DNA from: Ceratorhiza oryzae-sativae
Taxonomy: Eukaryota; Basidiomycota; Agaricomycetes; Cantharellales; Ceratobasidiaceae
Length of the DNA: 45,380 nt
NCBI GenBank assembly: GCA_030998015.1
Contig: JARWMV010000117.1
Coordinates: 1 to 45,380, forward strand
Direction: 5' to 3'
Part shown: piece after piece, positions 30,704 to 42,492 of the stretch
Position numbering within the stretch: the first letter of the stretch is position 1
Layout: the number at the start of each line of letters is the position of its first letter
The notes under the pieces: generated by a model
The model's input: only the letters and a program-made list of their open reading frames with translations
Told to the model about the DNA's origin: nothing
Databases searched by the model: none
Made by a program: the position numbers and the translations under genes

Positions 30704-32729
30704 TTACGCAAGTTTTGCAAACCCGACTTGAAGGTTAGTCTGATCAAAGACTGGATGAGGAAACATGATAAAGTCAGATAGCCATCGCATATGCCCGTCG
30801 CATACTCACCCGAATACACGTTCTTGAGGAACCTATGAAGCGAGGCGTGAGATGAAATGGAAAGACGAGGGGGCGGACGACATGAGACTTACGAGTCGCC
30901 CACCAGCCAGGCGTTGCGCTGCGCACTCGGGACTATCGCTCCGGTGCATGTCGTGTTTGTGGCATCTGTACCGAGGCTCACTATAGATGGAGTAATATAA
31001 TCAATCAATCGAATCATACCGGCGATCTGTGGGGCGAGCCGTGCCCATGCGGGCCACGGCGGGGATATACCCACGCATGGAGGGGAGAATAAAGCCATTA
31101 CTCACTGTCGGCTGGGTTCATCGCGAAGCTCTGTCCCGCGAAGCTGAGAGCGACGGTCGGATTGGCGCTGCAGGGATACGCGAACAGCCCGTTGCTGCCG
31201 AGCTTGGAGCCTGGAATCGCAGCGTAGATGCTCCGTGCATCCGCCTGGGGAGCAATAATCGCGGACGTGCCGGTATCAATAGTGGCAAACTGCGAGGTAC
31301 TATGGCTGAATGTTAATACAGTCCATGCCAACAATAGACCAAGCTTACGTTGTAACGTTCTTGCCATTCACACTCGCCGAACCCATTTGGATCGTCCAAA
31401 AAGTCGGCGGTTGGCCCTGTGTAGTCAGCACAGGCGAAAACGCCACCCTGACAACATGGAGTTCAGCCCCCGTTCGCCCCCAAGAGCAGCAGAATACTCA
31501 CGAGCCGGTAAAGGCAGCTGTGTCCATCCCGCCTACAGTCAGCTCGCTTCCGGGAGCGTTCCGGCCGACAAACTTGAAGCTCATCATTCCCTGAGTCGGA
31601 CTGAGCTTGGCGAGGTTTGTAAAGTACGGGTTTTGCTTCGACTCGGCTAGCACGGGGAACGCGAGACCCATTAGGCTAGATTGTCAAAGTTAACGTGACT
31701 ACTAGGTCCGGACCGAAACCAGGTTCGAGTACCTACCCATCACTCGTGTCACCGCCAGCATTGGTAAAGCTTGGACTGAGCTGGGTTACGGCCCCGACGG
31801 CCGTGTTCGTGATCGCCAGGCCTCCCATCGTTACGACATCCTGTCGGCCTTCGGTTACCACACTTGATCCATCACCGAATGAAATCCTAAAGCCATTGGG
31901 TGTAGCCGCGGAAGTTGATGACTAGAACTAGATGTTAGCGGAGTGCATACACCAGCAATTCGCACACGAACATCTCCCGTCTTCAATAGATTCTTTCCTG
32001 CGCACTGTGCGGCCGGGCCTGTGCCGTGATTATGAGTGGGGTAACGCGCTCTAGGATTGCTAGCACATACATTTATCAGATGCCAGGAAAAAGTCACTGG
32101 AGCCTGTGTCAAAATCGACATTGAATGTCTTTGGAGGGGTTCCGACTTGTACGGGGCCAGACCAGAGTAGATCAGGACCGATATCAGTGAGTGTGATTGT
32201 CGTATTCTGGCTCCCTTGGCGGCGGAATAGCCTGGCGTGTGTGGCCTGGAGTTGTTCTGCCGAGATGTTCAGGTCTGGGTGTCTAGGTACGAAAAGCGGA
32301 ACGTCAAGGTCGGGCGCGCAGGTTATATGCAGGGTTGAATACGCACACCTCCCCAGTATTCTTGAAGTACTGCACGTGGGGAACCGCCGCGGTCAGCCTT
32401 GTGACTGGTGCAGTCCATGACACGGGACCAGTGTGGTACGTACCGTCATGGCATTAGCATACTGCTTGCGTTCCCTTTATATACATATATGCTCATCAGT
32501 CGGTGGAATTGCGTGATTTGCGCGGAGAATGAGCTTACAGATAGACCATGTGAGCCATACAGAAAGTCTCGTTGAACTGGCCAGTCTCGAGATCGGTGAT
32601 CGAGTTTGTCCGGCTGAGCGAAATCACGCTGGCTCCCGAGGTCAGTCGGCGGAAGATCTTGGGCTGAGCCGGGGTCGGTGCCGCGGCGACCGAAAGCGAG
32701 AAAGCCAAGGCAAGCGCCGGGAAGTGCAT
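30704..32729 (-). CDS. Secreted pepsin-type aspartic protease (A1 family)
   Basis: Multi-exon gene. The signal peptide is MHFPALALAFSLSVAAAPTP. A propeptide is followed by the first catalytic motif VDFDTGSSD (about 32088-32130), the flap region with FGDGS (about 31870), and the second catalytic motif IDTGTSAI (about 31275). The C-terminus is FDQTNLQVGFAKLA, typical of the family. Checked exons: 32729-32539, 32474-32444, 32369-32347, 32282-32071, 32018-31972, 31921-31737; further exons follow to the TAA at 30706-30704. All joins use GT-AG and keep frame, so the gene looks intact. Such enzymes digest extracellular protein, including host protein in plant pathogens (inference). Confidence 0.92.
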
Positions 32730-33601
32730 TATGGACCGAAATACAACGCTGTAGCCGCCCTGCAGCTCAAAAGACTAGGAGTGGGGTGCGCCGGGCACGT
32801 AACGAGCAGAATGACTGACTTGCAGTCGGGGTGCTAAACCCCCCGAGTCCCAGCAAGCTCGCCTTTGTATAACATCCGACATCATCAGTTGTCGAGTGCG
32901 GGTTGCCAGAGTGGCACATTGGGCGCCGCGAAGCATCGCGGATGTAGTAGTTGTCATCGACAACAGCATGCGACCAGCCGATGTGTAACCTTGTCGTAAG
33001 ATTGGTTCCGGGTCATTGTTTTGTCGAGCACGGTTAACCGCAGATTATTGTCGCCTGTGTGAGCAGTCCCGCGGGATTTCCGCTCCTTGCTGGAGGCATG
33101 ACGTAATAAATCCTTGCCGAAACGGGGACTAATTTTGTGGAATCGGGCGGTGTGAATGTTGAATAGCTCCACGACTGGCAGCGGAATGATGTTCGACGTG
33201 GTTCTCTCATTTGCGTCGGCGTTGGGGCCGGGTGCTTTGGCGGTGCCGGGACGATAGGGGCGATTCGGTTGCCTGTGGACGAACCTCTTGCGCCTAATTT
33301 TCTGGCGGGAATACTTCTGGCTTTGTCCCTTTGCTTACACTTGTTCCTGCTACTCATCTTGCGTCCTGGAACCTTGGGCGCCTCCCGGATCCAGAACTCC
33401 GAACGTACAAAAGCTACGTCCGGTGCGGTGTGACATCGCTTTATGACGAGTGCTCCCTCACCCCGACCTGCGCTGCGCCTCTCGTAGAATCAACGTAGCC
33501 CGTTCTGCGGTCGGCGCAAGATTTTTAAAGGGATCGACCAAGTCGAAACCCTTTATTCTCCGAGCCACCCCCTTTGCACCCCTCTGCTCTCGTCTCTAGA
33601 C
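32730..33601. promoter_or_regulatory. Divergent intergenic region
   Basis: Separates the minus-strand protease from the plus-strand CBM-DM9 gene and must hold both promoters. A pyrimidine-rich stretch precedes the plus-strand ATG (CCACCCCCTTTGCACCCCTCTG, about 33564-33585). No gene was seen. Confidence 0.45.
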
Positions 33602-35003
33602 ATGGTTCGTAAATGGATTCCCGACACGCAGTTTAATCGCGGTGCTGTCGTCCGCTTCAACAATCTCCTCTATCGCTCCTCGACCTCCCACACCTCTGGC
33701 CTGGGGCGTGATGTGAGTGTTTGTCTGCGTCACGCTTGGCTCAGTCTTACTTTTTATCGTGCAGCCGGCTGAAGCACCTCAACTCTGGGCTGCCCTCGAA
33801 AGCCAGTCTGCGTCTATGCCCCCTGCGACTCCAGAAGAGCCTCGTCTAGAAACCCCGCCCATGTATGTTCATCCCGAACACGGCGCCTCAACAACGACCG
33901 TCAACTCGGTCTCGTCTGCACACGTTCCTGGGTACGGGTATTATACTTTTCTCCCAGCTGGCCACCATCCCGCGCAGTACCATCTGCCGACCGGCTATCG
34001 CCCGCTTTACAACAGCCAAACCCCCCATGCCCCATTTCTGCACGCCCCTAAACCACAGCATCCAATTCGTCCTCCTGACCCGGATGCGAAACTGCCAATG
34101 CCTCAGCCACAGACGCAGCCTCGTTCGCGGGATCCCTCGCCCAACTATCTTTTGCCAATACCATTTCCGCTTTCGCGCTATATCGAATCACCCTCGCATC
34201 CGGCTTATCGGGCCTTGGTATATGCTGCTCGGGTGCTGGAGACGAACGAAGCTGCCCTGCGCGCCGAAATGAAAGGCGATTCTGATGCTGCATCCCGCGT
34301 TGCTGGCTATGGGCTCTGGGCGTATCGCCATGGCGAGCCCGGCGAAGCCGTCAAGCGCAAAGTCTATGCAGAGCTCCAGTCCGATGACGACCGGGGCCGA
34401 GAAATGTGGCTCGAGGCGGCCCGCGCGCGGACGAAACAGTACTATGAACCTGGCGCAATTCGACCTGCCATGCGTTGGGTACTCGTGGAGCCCGAACAAG
34501 GATCTGAAAGCATGCCCCCAGCTGTCATGGAGCGTCTGGCCTTCCAGAACGGATCATTCCCGCGTATCCCGGACGACGCGCTTCAAACTGGGACCGAGGC
34601 GTCAGGAACGGCTCTCTGTTCTGCGCGAGCCTGGCACGGCGGAGGGGTTCATCTCGGCAAGGCTGGGCCACATCTCCAAGCGGGGGGTGCCTCTCTATCA
34701 TATGGCTCCATCGAGCACGAGTTGAGCGCGTTCGAGGTGCTAGTCGGCGATGCTTCTCACGTTCGTTGGGTCGACGCCACGCAGATTAACTCTGAGCTAG
34801 CAGCCGGCGTTGTGCCTATTGAAGGCGGTCGCGAAGCCCACGGTGGCGCAATGCTAGTCGCCCAAGCCCCATGTGAAGGAGGGTGGCACCCTGGCAAAGC
34901 TGCAGTTGGCGAGGATCATGCCTGTGTCGGATTTGGCGGGGGTGAATTCTGGGTGCGTGGGTTCCGTGCGCTCGTGTGGGCCGACGAACCTGCAAGACAC
35001 TAG
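33602..35003 (+). CDS. CBM5/12-like module fused to DM9 (DUF3421) repeats
   Basis: Two exons (33602-33712, 33765-35003) separated by a 52-bp intron GTGAGT...GCAG; 449 residues. The N-terminus (residues 5-45) fits the chitin-binding CBM5/12 pattern: Trp, then GAVVRFNNLLYRS, Thr/Ser-His, and PQLWAAL. The middle is Pro-rich, then a predicted helical segment. Residues about 315-445 form two DM9 repeats (IPDDALQTG...LGKAGPHLQAGGASLSYG...FEVLVGD; IEGGREAHGGAMLVAQA...HPGKAAVGEDHACVGFGG). DM9 proteins bind mannose-type glycans in animals. No signal peptide is visible, so it may act inside the cell or leave it unconventionally. Function is inferred. Confidence 0.8.
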
Positions 35004-35616
35004 AATCTCGCGGATCCAGCTTGATTGGGCGAATGCTTCTTCGACATCAACTACACTTCTTTTACGCCGGCGCGAGGCCGGATACACCTACGCGAAAGTT
35101 TTGGCAAAATAATCACCATCTCACCGAGGAAGATAAACGATCCCCGGAATAATTGAACCTCTTCCCTTTTTTGATCGACATCATATTCATACAACTACAC
35201 ATCAACTTTTGGCATCAATCACATCCCACGGTATACATGACCGGATTTATATGCGGTTCATCGGATACAACGTATACACGACTTCGAGCATAGCATACAT
35301 ATTGTATAACTAGGATACACGGAATAGGGTCGTTTAGTGTTCGGCTCGGCATAGTGTTTTGAAGTGCTTCTTATCTTGGGCCCGTCACTGTCACGAGGCT
35401 TGTATAACAGAATATTTACAACGCATACAGTTTTGGATACGTTTGTGAGTTGGAGCAACCAAGTATAGGCATACAAGGTGTGCCTTGCGGGCCTCGCGAT
35501 CGCATGACTTGATTAGCATCTATCGATTGACAGGCGCGCAAGCCATAGTCAGTCAAAAGTGATGGGAGCGGTGACTGGGTATCTTCTAGCTCCCTCCCCC
35601 CCACTTTGCCTTTACC
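35004..35616. other. Intergenic, no gene seen
   Basis: 3' flank of the CBM-DM9 gene and promoter side of the amidotransferase gene. Rich in short ATACA and ATACG stretches; no open frame with domain similarity. Confidence 0.45.
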
Positions 35617-36909
35617 ATGTGTCGGTGGTTCGCGTATATTAGTGATTCGGAACCTTGTGTAAGTGATATGGAGCCATGGTTCGGCTCCACCTACATGAGG
35701 GTTTATACCGGGTTTGATAGCTCCTCGAGGACGTTCTCATTCGGCCCAAGCATTCTATCGTCAAGCAAGTGGAAGACCATTATCTCCCGCATCTATTCCA
35801 TCACTCTGATAAACAGGATGAAAAAAATGAGCGGGAGCAGATTAAGCTCCGGAATTTGTTCCATAACGCGTTCGTACAAATATCACCCGCCATCATTCCT
35901 TATCTAACCTATCTCATTCGCCTAAAAAGGGATGGTACAGGTGTAGGGTTCTACAGCTCGGTGAGTTCCTTGTGGATCCATGTAGCTACCAAGTGGCACA
36001 AGATATCCCTAAATCTTCTTTGGCTGCATAAAACATTCCCTTTCTCTTCTCTTCTTCCTTCACGTCGCCGGTACTGATACAAAAACTTTTGAATAGGTTC
36101 TACAACAATTTGGAGAGGCCCACTGCCCATTTCCTCAGCTTTACAAGACCATCATCCCTCCAACCAACGATATCAATTTCCGCTCACTCTGCCGCAACAG
36201 CTCGTCTCTCGTGGTGTTCGCCCACGTCCGAATGGCAACATCCGAAGTGCAGCAGTTCAATAGCCACCCATTTGCCTTTGGGCGACACCTTTTTATGCAC
36301 AACGGTAGCGTCTCCGGATTCAACAGGATCCGTCGGGATCTATGCGCCAAACTAAGTGCCAAGGCATACGCAAACGTCTACGGCTCGACCGACTCGGAAC
36401 ATATCGCTGCCCTCTACTTTACGCATCTCGGAGACGACTGGGATGTGGAACACTCGCTCGACGACATGAAGCGCGCGTTGGAGCGAGCCATCTCTGATGT
36501 CCTGGAGCTCCAGCGCAAGTTGCCAGACGCGGTTGTCCCTCTCGCAGCGTCCAGTCTCAATCTTTGCACCACGGACGGGAATCGGCTCCTTGCCTTCCGT
36601 TTCCGGAATTCGGAAGACGAGCAGCCTCCGTCATTGTATTATTCGGAAAAGGCTGGTGTTACTCTGAACCGAAAGTACCCAGGGCACCCGGACTATATCA
36701 GGGGTATGGATCCTCCAGAGGCCGCAGACGGGTTGAAAGATGGTGATATGCTCCCGCCCGAGGCGTTTGGGAACCATGTGATTGTGGCGAGTGAGCCAAC
36801 GACGTACGATGATGACGATTGGACGTTGGTACCGAAGAACAAAGCGGTGATGGTTGATTTTGTGAGGGGATGCAATCACATTCGGGTTGAGGATATTGTG
36901 GTGCAGTAG
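35617..36909 (+). CDS. Class II glutamine amidotransferase, Dug3/Gat-like
   Basis: Three exons: 35617-35658, 35721-35960, 36097-36909; 364 residues. It starts MCRWFAYISD, so Cys2 becomes the N-terminal nucleophile after Met removal, the mark of Ntn-type class II amidotransferases. Further conserved parts are DGTGVGFYSS, FAHVRMATS, NSHPFAFGRHLFMHNGSV and YGSTDSEHIAALYF. In yeast, Dug3 acts with Dug2 in the alternative cytosolic glutathione degradation pathway. Intron borders are GTAAGT/ATAG and GTGAGT/ATAG. The start is fixed by the catalytic Cys. The gene appears intact. Confidence 0.9.
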
Positions 36910-37212
36910 TTGGTAGTCTACGGCATGACCATTTTCAGGTGTCGTATGTATAAATGCTGAATAAACAATAAGTATGAAAGTTCTGCAAATGAGGTATGTA
37001 TGCCCCCTATGGTGCTCTGTCTCAATGAAGAACGACACATAATGTGTATAATGTACGTACGACGCACATACAAGATCTATGGCACGATATTTGTTATTTA
37101 TCCAGAATATATGCGCGGTAAGATCTCTTACGGCCAACCGGTCAGTGGGAAACCTTAGATCGCACGCCCCAAGATGCGAGCCACATTCAATACAATGCCA
37201 AGCTGACCCTGA

Positions 37213-37218
37213 TATAAA
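37213..37218 (+). promoter_or_regulatory. TATA box of first ML gene
   Basis: TATAAA, 73 bp before the ATG at 37286, implying a 5' UTR of about 40 nt. Confidence 0.6.
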
Positions 37219-37285
37219 TTCCTACTTTCAAAAACTCTGCCGAACAAGCACTGTTCGCAGTCAAGACGACCACCACACCTCGAAC

Positions 37286-38058
37286 ATGTTGTTCAAGAAC
37301 TTTGCTGCCACGACCCTTGCTTTTGCGTTCCCGCTCTCGGCCACAGCACTGTCGTTTACTCGACCCGAGGCACTTGTTTTGAATGAGCAGCACACAACTT
37401 CCAGCTTCGAAGGGTGGTCCTGGGTTAATTGCGGTTGGCTACAGTCTAGAAAATTAATGACCATTGGCCAAGCTAACAATCCCTGCTTAAGGTGGACCAA
37501 ACGATGCCATTCAACTCAATTCGATCAATGTCTCGCCTGACCCTCCCAAGGTTGGGCAAGATCTAACTGTGACGGTCCAGGGGTCCGTTAGCAAGACGAT
37601 TGATGTGCGTGTAGTCAGCAACCCAGGAGTCCAGTGAATAACCCTTTTGCCTTTTGAACGACAGGAAGGTGCCTATGCCGATGTCGTTGTAAGGCTAGGG
37701 CTCGTCAGGATACTTGCAAGACAATTCGATATCTGTGAAGAAGCGTGCGTGCTATTCGTTTCCGATTCGGCGGTTTGTCTGACCTCGTGCATAGCCGTTC
37801 CGCCAATGTTGAAGTACAATGCCCGATTTCCCCGGGAGATTACACCGTAAGCCATACGGTTACCCTGCCCAAAGATATCCCCCCAGGTGCGTGGCACTAT
37901 TATGATATATATACGCATGCGCATGATTGAATCATTTGCTGTTTTCAGCTAAATTTGTTGTCCAAGTTCGGGGGTATACTGTCGACGATGAAGATCTTCT
38001 GTGTGTGGATCTTACGGCAGACTTTATGCGCAAGCCCCGTCAATTGGGTTACGATTAG
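37286..38058 (+). CDS. Secreted ML-domain (NPC2/PG-PI transfer-like) protein 1
   Basis: Five exons: 37286-37433, 37492-37604, 37665-37744, 37795-37886, 37949-38058; about 180 residues. Signal peptide MLFKNFAATTLAFAFPLSAT. ML-domain marks: WVNCG, INVSPDPPKVGQDLTVTV, GAYADVVVRLGLVRI, FDICEEA, CPISPGDYTV, LPKDIPPAKF, GYTVDDEDLLCVDL. The cysteines pair in the family pattern. ML proteins bind single lipids or sterols, in the vacuole or outside the cell. The first donor is the weaker GTTGGC. A paralogue follows 600 bp downstream in the same direction. Confidence 0.88.
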
Positions 38059-38665
38059 ATCGGTCTACAACTCGCTAGGCTTTGCTAGTGACCGCTCAAG
38101 TGTACTGTGTAAATATTGAATTATTCCGACTGTAACAAATGGGCGTGCCGACACTAACGAATTGATGAAGCACCTTGAAGCTTGCTGTGCCAATCAATCT
38201 CCAGCGTGGCAAAGTTACTTTTTGAAAAAATAGTATATTTTTAAAGAGTTTCAGAGGACCAATGAAGGCTATCCTAGAAAGCAGCCGTACTACAAAATCG
38301 GCTGCAAACACTGTGGACCCATAGGCGTGCTGGACAAATACGGTCGGGCCCCTCGTTAGTGAATAATATTGATAAACCAATCCTGAACCTGCAATTTCAA
38401 CCCCCGCAAATTGCTCTATGTATCTAAGGACCTTATCCTATCCTGCATTTTCTGGAGTTTTGGGTTGTGGAGAAAATGACTTATCAGTGGGGGCTTGTCA
38501 GTTCACCAACGAGGGCCCCAACTATAATGTATGCGTGCCAACAGCCTGACCATGAACGCCAAATAGCAACAAGCACCGCGGTTACGTTATCCAACCGCCA
38601 CACGTCATTGCTTGATTCAACACACTTTGCGCCGCCCACCACCAGCCACCACTCACGAGCCCGCC
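38059..38665. other. Intergenic between the tandem ML genes
   Basis: No gene seen. It carries the 3' end of ML gene 1 and the promoter of ML gene 2. Confidence 0.45.
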
Positions 38666-39407
38666 ATGTTGTTTACGAAACTCGCCGCGACCGCTCTCCT
38701 TGCTCCTTTAGCAGCATCTGCACTGTCGTTTACTCGTCCGGATATGCTGGTTTTCGGCGGCCAGTCGCCCATTTCGGTCAATACTCGCTGGACATGGACA
38801 GACTGCGGTTCGTATTGGGCATGGTCGATTTCTCTCCCGCGCTAACGTTTTGAAAAGGCAATCCTGACGATATCGTGCACATCAAGTCGATTGAAGTCTC
38901 TCCTGACCCACCCCAGCCTGGAAAAGACTTGACAGTTATCGTCAACGCAATTGCCGACAAGAAGATCGAGGTTCGTCTAGTCAAAACAAATGGATGCTGG
39001 TGAAGCTCAAGGTCATTGATGTTCGTAGGAAGGCGCTGTGGCAGATGTTACGGTGAAGCTTGGACTGATCAAGCTGCTCCAGAAGGAGTTTGATGTTTGT
39101 GAGGAAGCGTGAGTACTGCACTTGGAACCTGTCTTCGATAATCTTGCTGAGCCATTGGTAACAGTCGCAACGCCAACGCAACCATCCAGTGCCCGATTAC
39201 CGCCGGAGAGCACAAGGTCGTCCAAACTGTTGCTCTTCCCAGGGAAATTCCGCGTGGTATGTCAATATGTATATTTTCGATGGCGCAGCCTGGCTCACTC
39301 GGTGCCTGCCAGCCAAATTCAACGTCGTCGCAAAGGGCTACTCTGCGGACGACGAAGACTTGATGTGTGTCAAGATCGACATTGATTTCATCCTTGGGCA
39401 CAATTAG
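38666..39407 (+). CDS. Secreted ML-domain protein 2 (tandem paralogue)
   Basis: Same five-exon layout as the upstream paralogue, with introns at equivalent positions (after TDCG, KKIE, CEEA and PREIP). Signal peptide MLFTKLAATALLAPLAASAL. The ML marks are conserved: IEVSPDPPQPGKDLTVIV, GAVADVTVKLGLIKLL, FDVCEEA, CPITAGEHKVVQTV, GYSADDEDLMCVKI. It ends DFILGHN, while the first copy ends with a longer basic tail. Intact. Likely a lipid-binding secreted protein; the ligand is unknown. Confidence 0.88.
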
Positions 39408-39871
39408 GATGCATCTTGGTTGGCTCCATTCGTTTAGCGTGGCGACTTCTGCTGTATATTATATTAGTGTAGCACATCGTATCACCATGATATCTTACCC
39501 ATACGGCCGGCCTTTTTCAGCACCAGATGTCCATTTGTCTCAACTTGGCGAGTGGGGCTCACCTGCGCTTGGTTTAGGGATCTTGTTCTGCAGAACGTGT
39601 CGAATCGGTGGATTTTGGTAGAACAGCCCAGAAAGTGCGGGTTCATTTGGCGTCCGGGTCTGATAACATCGCTAGGGCGTATGGCTGAAGTGATTGACCT
39701 CGCTTCGCGCATATCATCACACAGCATTGTCCCGATAGGGAAGAGGAAGCAATGACTCGGAGCGCACAGCCGTCTTGAACACGACGGCATCACTCTTATA
39801 CTTAACCGAGTTTCTAGGATGCTGGTTCAGGAGGTGCTTGCTCTGCTCCCCTCCCGGTCCCATACCTCAGC
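39408..39871. other. Intergenic, no gene seen
   Basis: Between ML gene 2 and the kinase gene. Several short open stretches on both strands without domain or splice support. Confidence 0.4.
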
Positions 39872-42154
39872 ATGTGGAACAACAACGATAGCCTTCCAAA
39901 TCCGAGGCTGGGTCATGGCATTGCGGGATTCATCCACCAGCCCCAGCCCCGGCAAGCTCGTATGTTGCTGAGCTACGCACAATCACATTGTCTAATTAGT
40001 TTACCAGAACCCGTTTTCAGGTTTTCATCCCGATCGGAAGAGCTAGCGGATCCTTCGCTTTCCCTTCCTACACCCACCTCTAGTCCTGCGCCCAGACTCA
40101 AGGATCTCGGCTCACGCTTGAACATCGAGCAACTTGCCCGATGCGACGCTGAACTTGGAAACTCAGATGCGCTCAGCCGTGCACTCGATGCACTTCCCCG
40201 ACGTGAATCCAGCTGCAATATGGTGACACTGAATCGAGAGCAAGAGGGCGAGTATGTTATCTCTGCTCGGTCTTTTGAGTACGATGAGGTCAGAAGCGCC
40301 TATAAGTACGCAAAAGACTTGTGCGATGGACGCATTCCTGTTCAGCCAGAACTGCCAGGAGCAACGAATCCTGTGCGGGTTCCAAATGTGCATGCCTACC
40401 TGACGCCTCCGTCTTCACCAGAGAGTACGTGATATCATTTTTGATAAGATAATCGATATTCACATATCCTACCCGTAGCGCGGCCGGAACGTCGCTGTTC
40501 TAACATTGAAGAAGTCGCGGATCTTTCGCTCGATGGCGAGAGTACCCTCGTCGATGTGCCTGCTAGCCAAGGAGAGCCTGATAAAGAACGCGAACTAAAT
40601 GATAACAAGAAGCCAGCCGATTTGAATTCTAACGAATCTGGGGTAATCGACTGGTACGACGACGATGCCGGAGAATATTTTGAATACGACAGCGACGACG
40701 ACAATGAATCTGTAACTGAATTTTCAAGTGAAATAGAGGAACCGCGGCCTGTGGTACGAGCTTTCTTTCAATATCGTTTGGCTTGACATAACCAGGTTTA
40801 TAGACTCTCCTGCCGCCACCCGAGTACAACGACCTACGCGGATTTACGGCATCTCCTCTCAATCTCCCGGACTTGACCCCTGCACTCGCTCTATCGAGCT
40901 TTCCCGAGTGGCCAGTTGCACGTGGGGGCTTTGGGGAAGTTTGGAAGGGTGATATTATTGATAAATCGAAAACTGGGCGTCAAGCGGTAGCGGTAAAGCG
41001 TTTGACAATATACACGGACAAAGGGGAGGAAGGGGCAAGGAAGGTTCTGAAGGTAAATCACATCTTTTTGGTGTTCCTCCCACTGGGTCTCTGAACGCCT
41101 CTAGCGTACCGCTCGAGAAATCCACATTTGGTCCTGCCTGCGACACCGCAACGTTCTGCCGCTACTGGGTTTCTGCACTTTCCGTGGGGGAATCGGCCTT
41201 GTATCCCCGTGGCAAGAGGCTGGTCATGTAACGTCATGGGTGAACAAGAACCCTAGCGCTGACAGGCTTGAATTGGTACGCAAGTCCCCTTACGTTGAAA
41301 ACCCGATGTCAATCTCTGTAATCCAGTGTGAGGGTATATGTGCTGGCCTGGCCTACTTGCACGAGCGTAATGTGGTTGGTGCTATTTCCGGTGGTATTAT
41401 AATGCTCAATGTTCTAACTGCATGAACTTAGATACATGGCGATCTGCGCGGGGTGGGTTTCCTTACGATCCCACCAAAACACTAGCTAACACTGTTTTCA
41501 GGCAAACGTGTTGATATCACTAGATGGTACTCCAAGGCTCATCGATTTTGGCTTAGCTACTGTGGTGGACAGTATACGGGCATTTTCGGACTCGTCGACT
41601 ATCGCTGGGGCAGTACGGTGGATGGTACGTTCATTTGTGTTTCATGATGAAAGCTGCTGATAAATTGGAGCAGGCACCGGAGTTGCAGGTCACGGAAAGT
41701 TGTGGTATCACGAGGGCCAGTGATATGTTTGCACTAGCAATGGTTAGTGCCCCCCGGTTTTCCTCAGGTCGACGATAATCCCCTAATTTTTCCGTGCCCA
41801 TTTCCAGACGATGCTGGCAAGTACAATATTTCCCGCTCACCAACTACATATAGCCTAACCAACCGATTTTAGGAGGTATATACGGGGGCTCCGCCTTTTA
41901 GCGGTATTAAGAATGACTTGGCGGTTCTGTTGAAGTATCAACAGGGCAAACGGCCCCTCCGTCCAGCGGTTGCTGACCACAACCATCCTCACGATCGCAA
42001 CTCAACCAGCAAAGAAATCTTGAATGTATGCGCGCCCATGAGCGACTCAATGTGGGATTTGGTTCAGCGTTGCTGGGATCAAAGTCCTAGCAGCCGTCCA
42101 ACCGCGAAGAGCGTCCTCCGAGAGATTCGACGCCAACGGAAAAGACCCAGGTAA
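39872..42154 (+). CDS. TKL-like protein kinase with acidic N-terminal region
   Basis: Many exons; checked ones are 39872-40424, 40479-40753, 40804-41052, then from 41105. The N-terminal 270 residues have low complexity, with an acidic stretch (DDDAGEYFEYDSDDD) and no known domain. Kinase domain: glycine loop ARGGFGEVWKG (about 40918), AVAVKRL with the ATP-binding Lys (about 40988), REIH, catalytic loop HGDLRGAN (split by an intron at about 41455), DFGLA (about 41547), an APE motif (about 41675) and the C-lobe QRCWDQSPSSRPTAKSVLREI. Arg of the usual HRD is Gly, so activation-loop control may differ; the catalytic Asp is kept. Such TKL kinases are expanded in agaricomycetes. Substrate unknown. 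Confidence 0.88.
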
Positions 42155-42309
42155 TTCAGCGTGGCGCCGGATTTCTTGACAACTATGAGATAACAGTTCT
42201 ACATTGTACATTACGCAAGTCCAACATATCATTACTTGTGCTGTGGCGGTCCAATAACCTGTAAACACCGCGCGCCAAGGAAGCTTTGAACAGGTAGACT
42301 CACTCAGAT

Positions 42310-42492
42310 TTAGCTTGGGCAGTTGCTCCCACCACAGATCCATTCGCCATCACCAATCTGATGGCATATGCAACCTTGAGGGACCACAGGAGGGTTACGA
42401 GGGACAATTGGGGTAACAGCAGCTGACACGGATGTCACGGCAACTAGCGCAACGAGTGCAGCAGTAAAGGTTGAGCGGATTGAGAAGTACAT
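42310..42492 (-). CDS. Small secreted cysteine-rich protein 1
   Basis: 60 residues. Signal peptide MYFSIRSTFTAALVALVAVT, with probable cleavage after VSA. The mature part is Pro-rich (PIVPRNPPVVPQ), then CICHQIGDGEWICGGSNCPS with four cysteines. An upstream in-frame ATG at 42549 lies at or before the predicted transcript start (TATAAATA at 42575-42568) and would bury the signal peptide, so 42492 was chosen. It has a paralogue at 43777-43962. No known family; such proteins can be effectors or defence peptides, but that is speculation. Confidence 0.75.
   Translation of the reverse strand: MYFSIRSTFTAALVALVAVTSVSAAVTPIVPRNPPVVPQGCICHQIGDGEWICGGSNCPS

Noticed and set aside
39960..40020. GTATGT...TTTTCAG candidate intron in the first exon of the kinase gene
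   Set aside because: It is 61 nt long, and its removal shifts the frame to a TAG nine codons later, while retention keeps the frame open to the next good donor at 40425. It may be a minor splice form.
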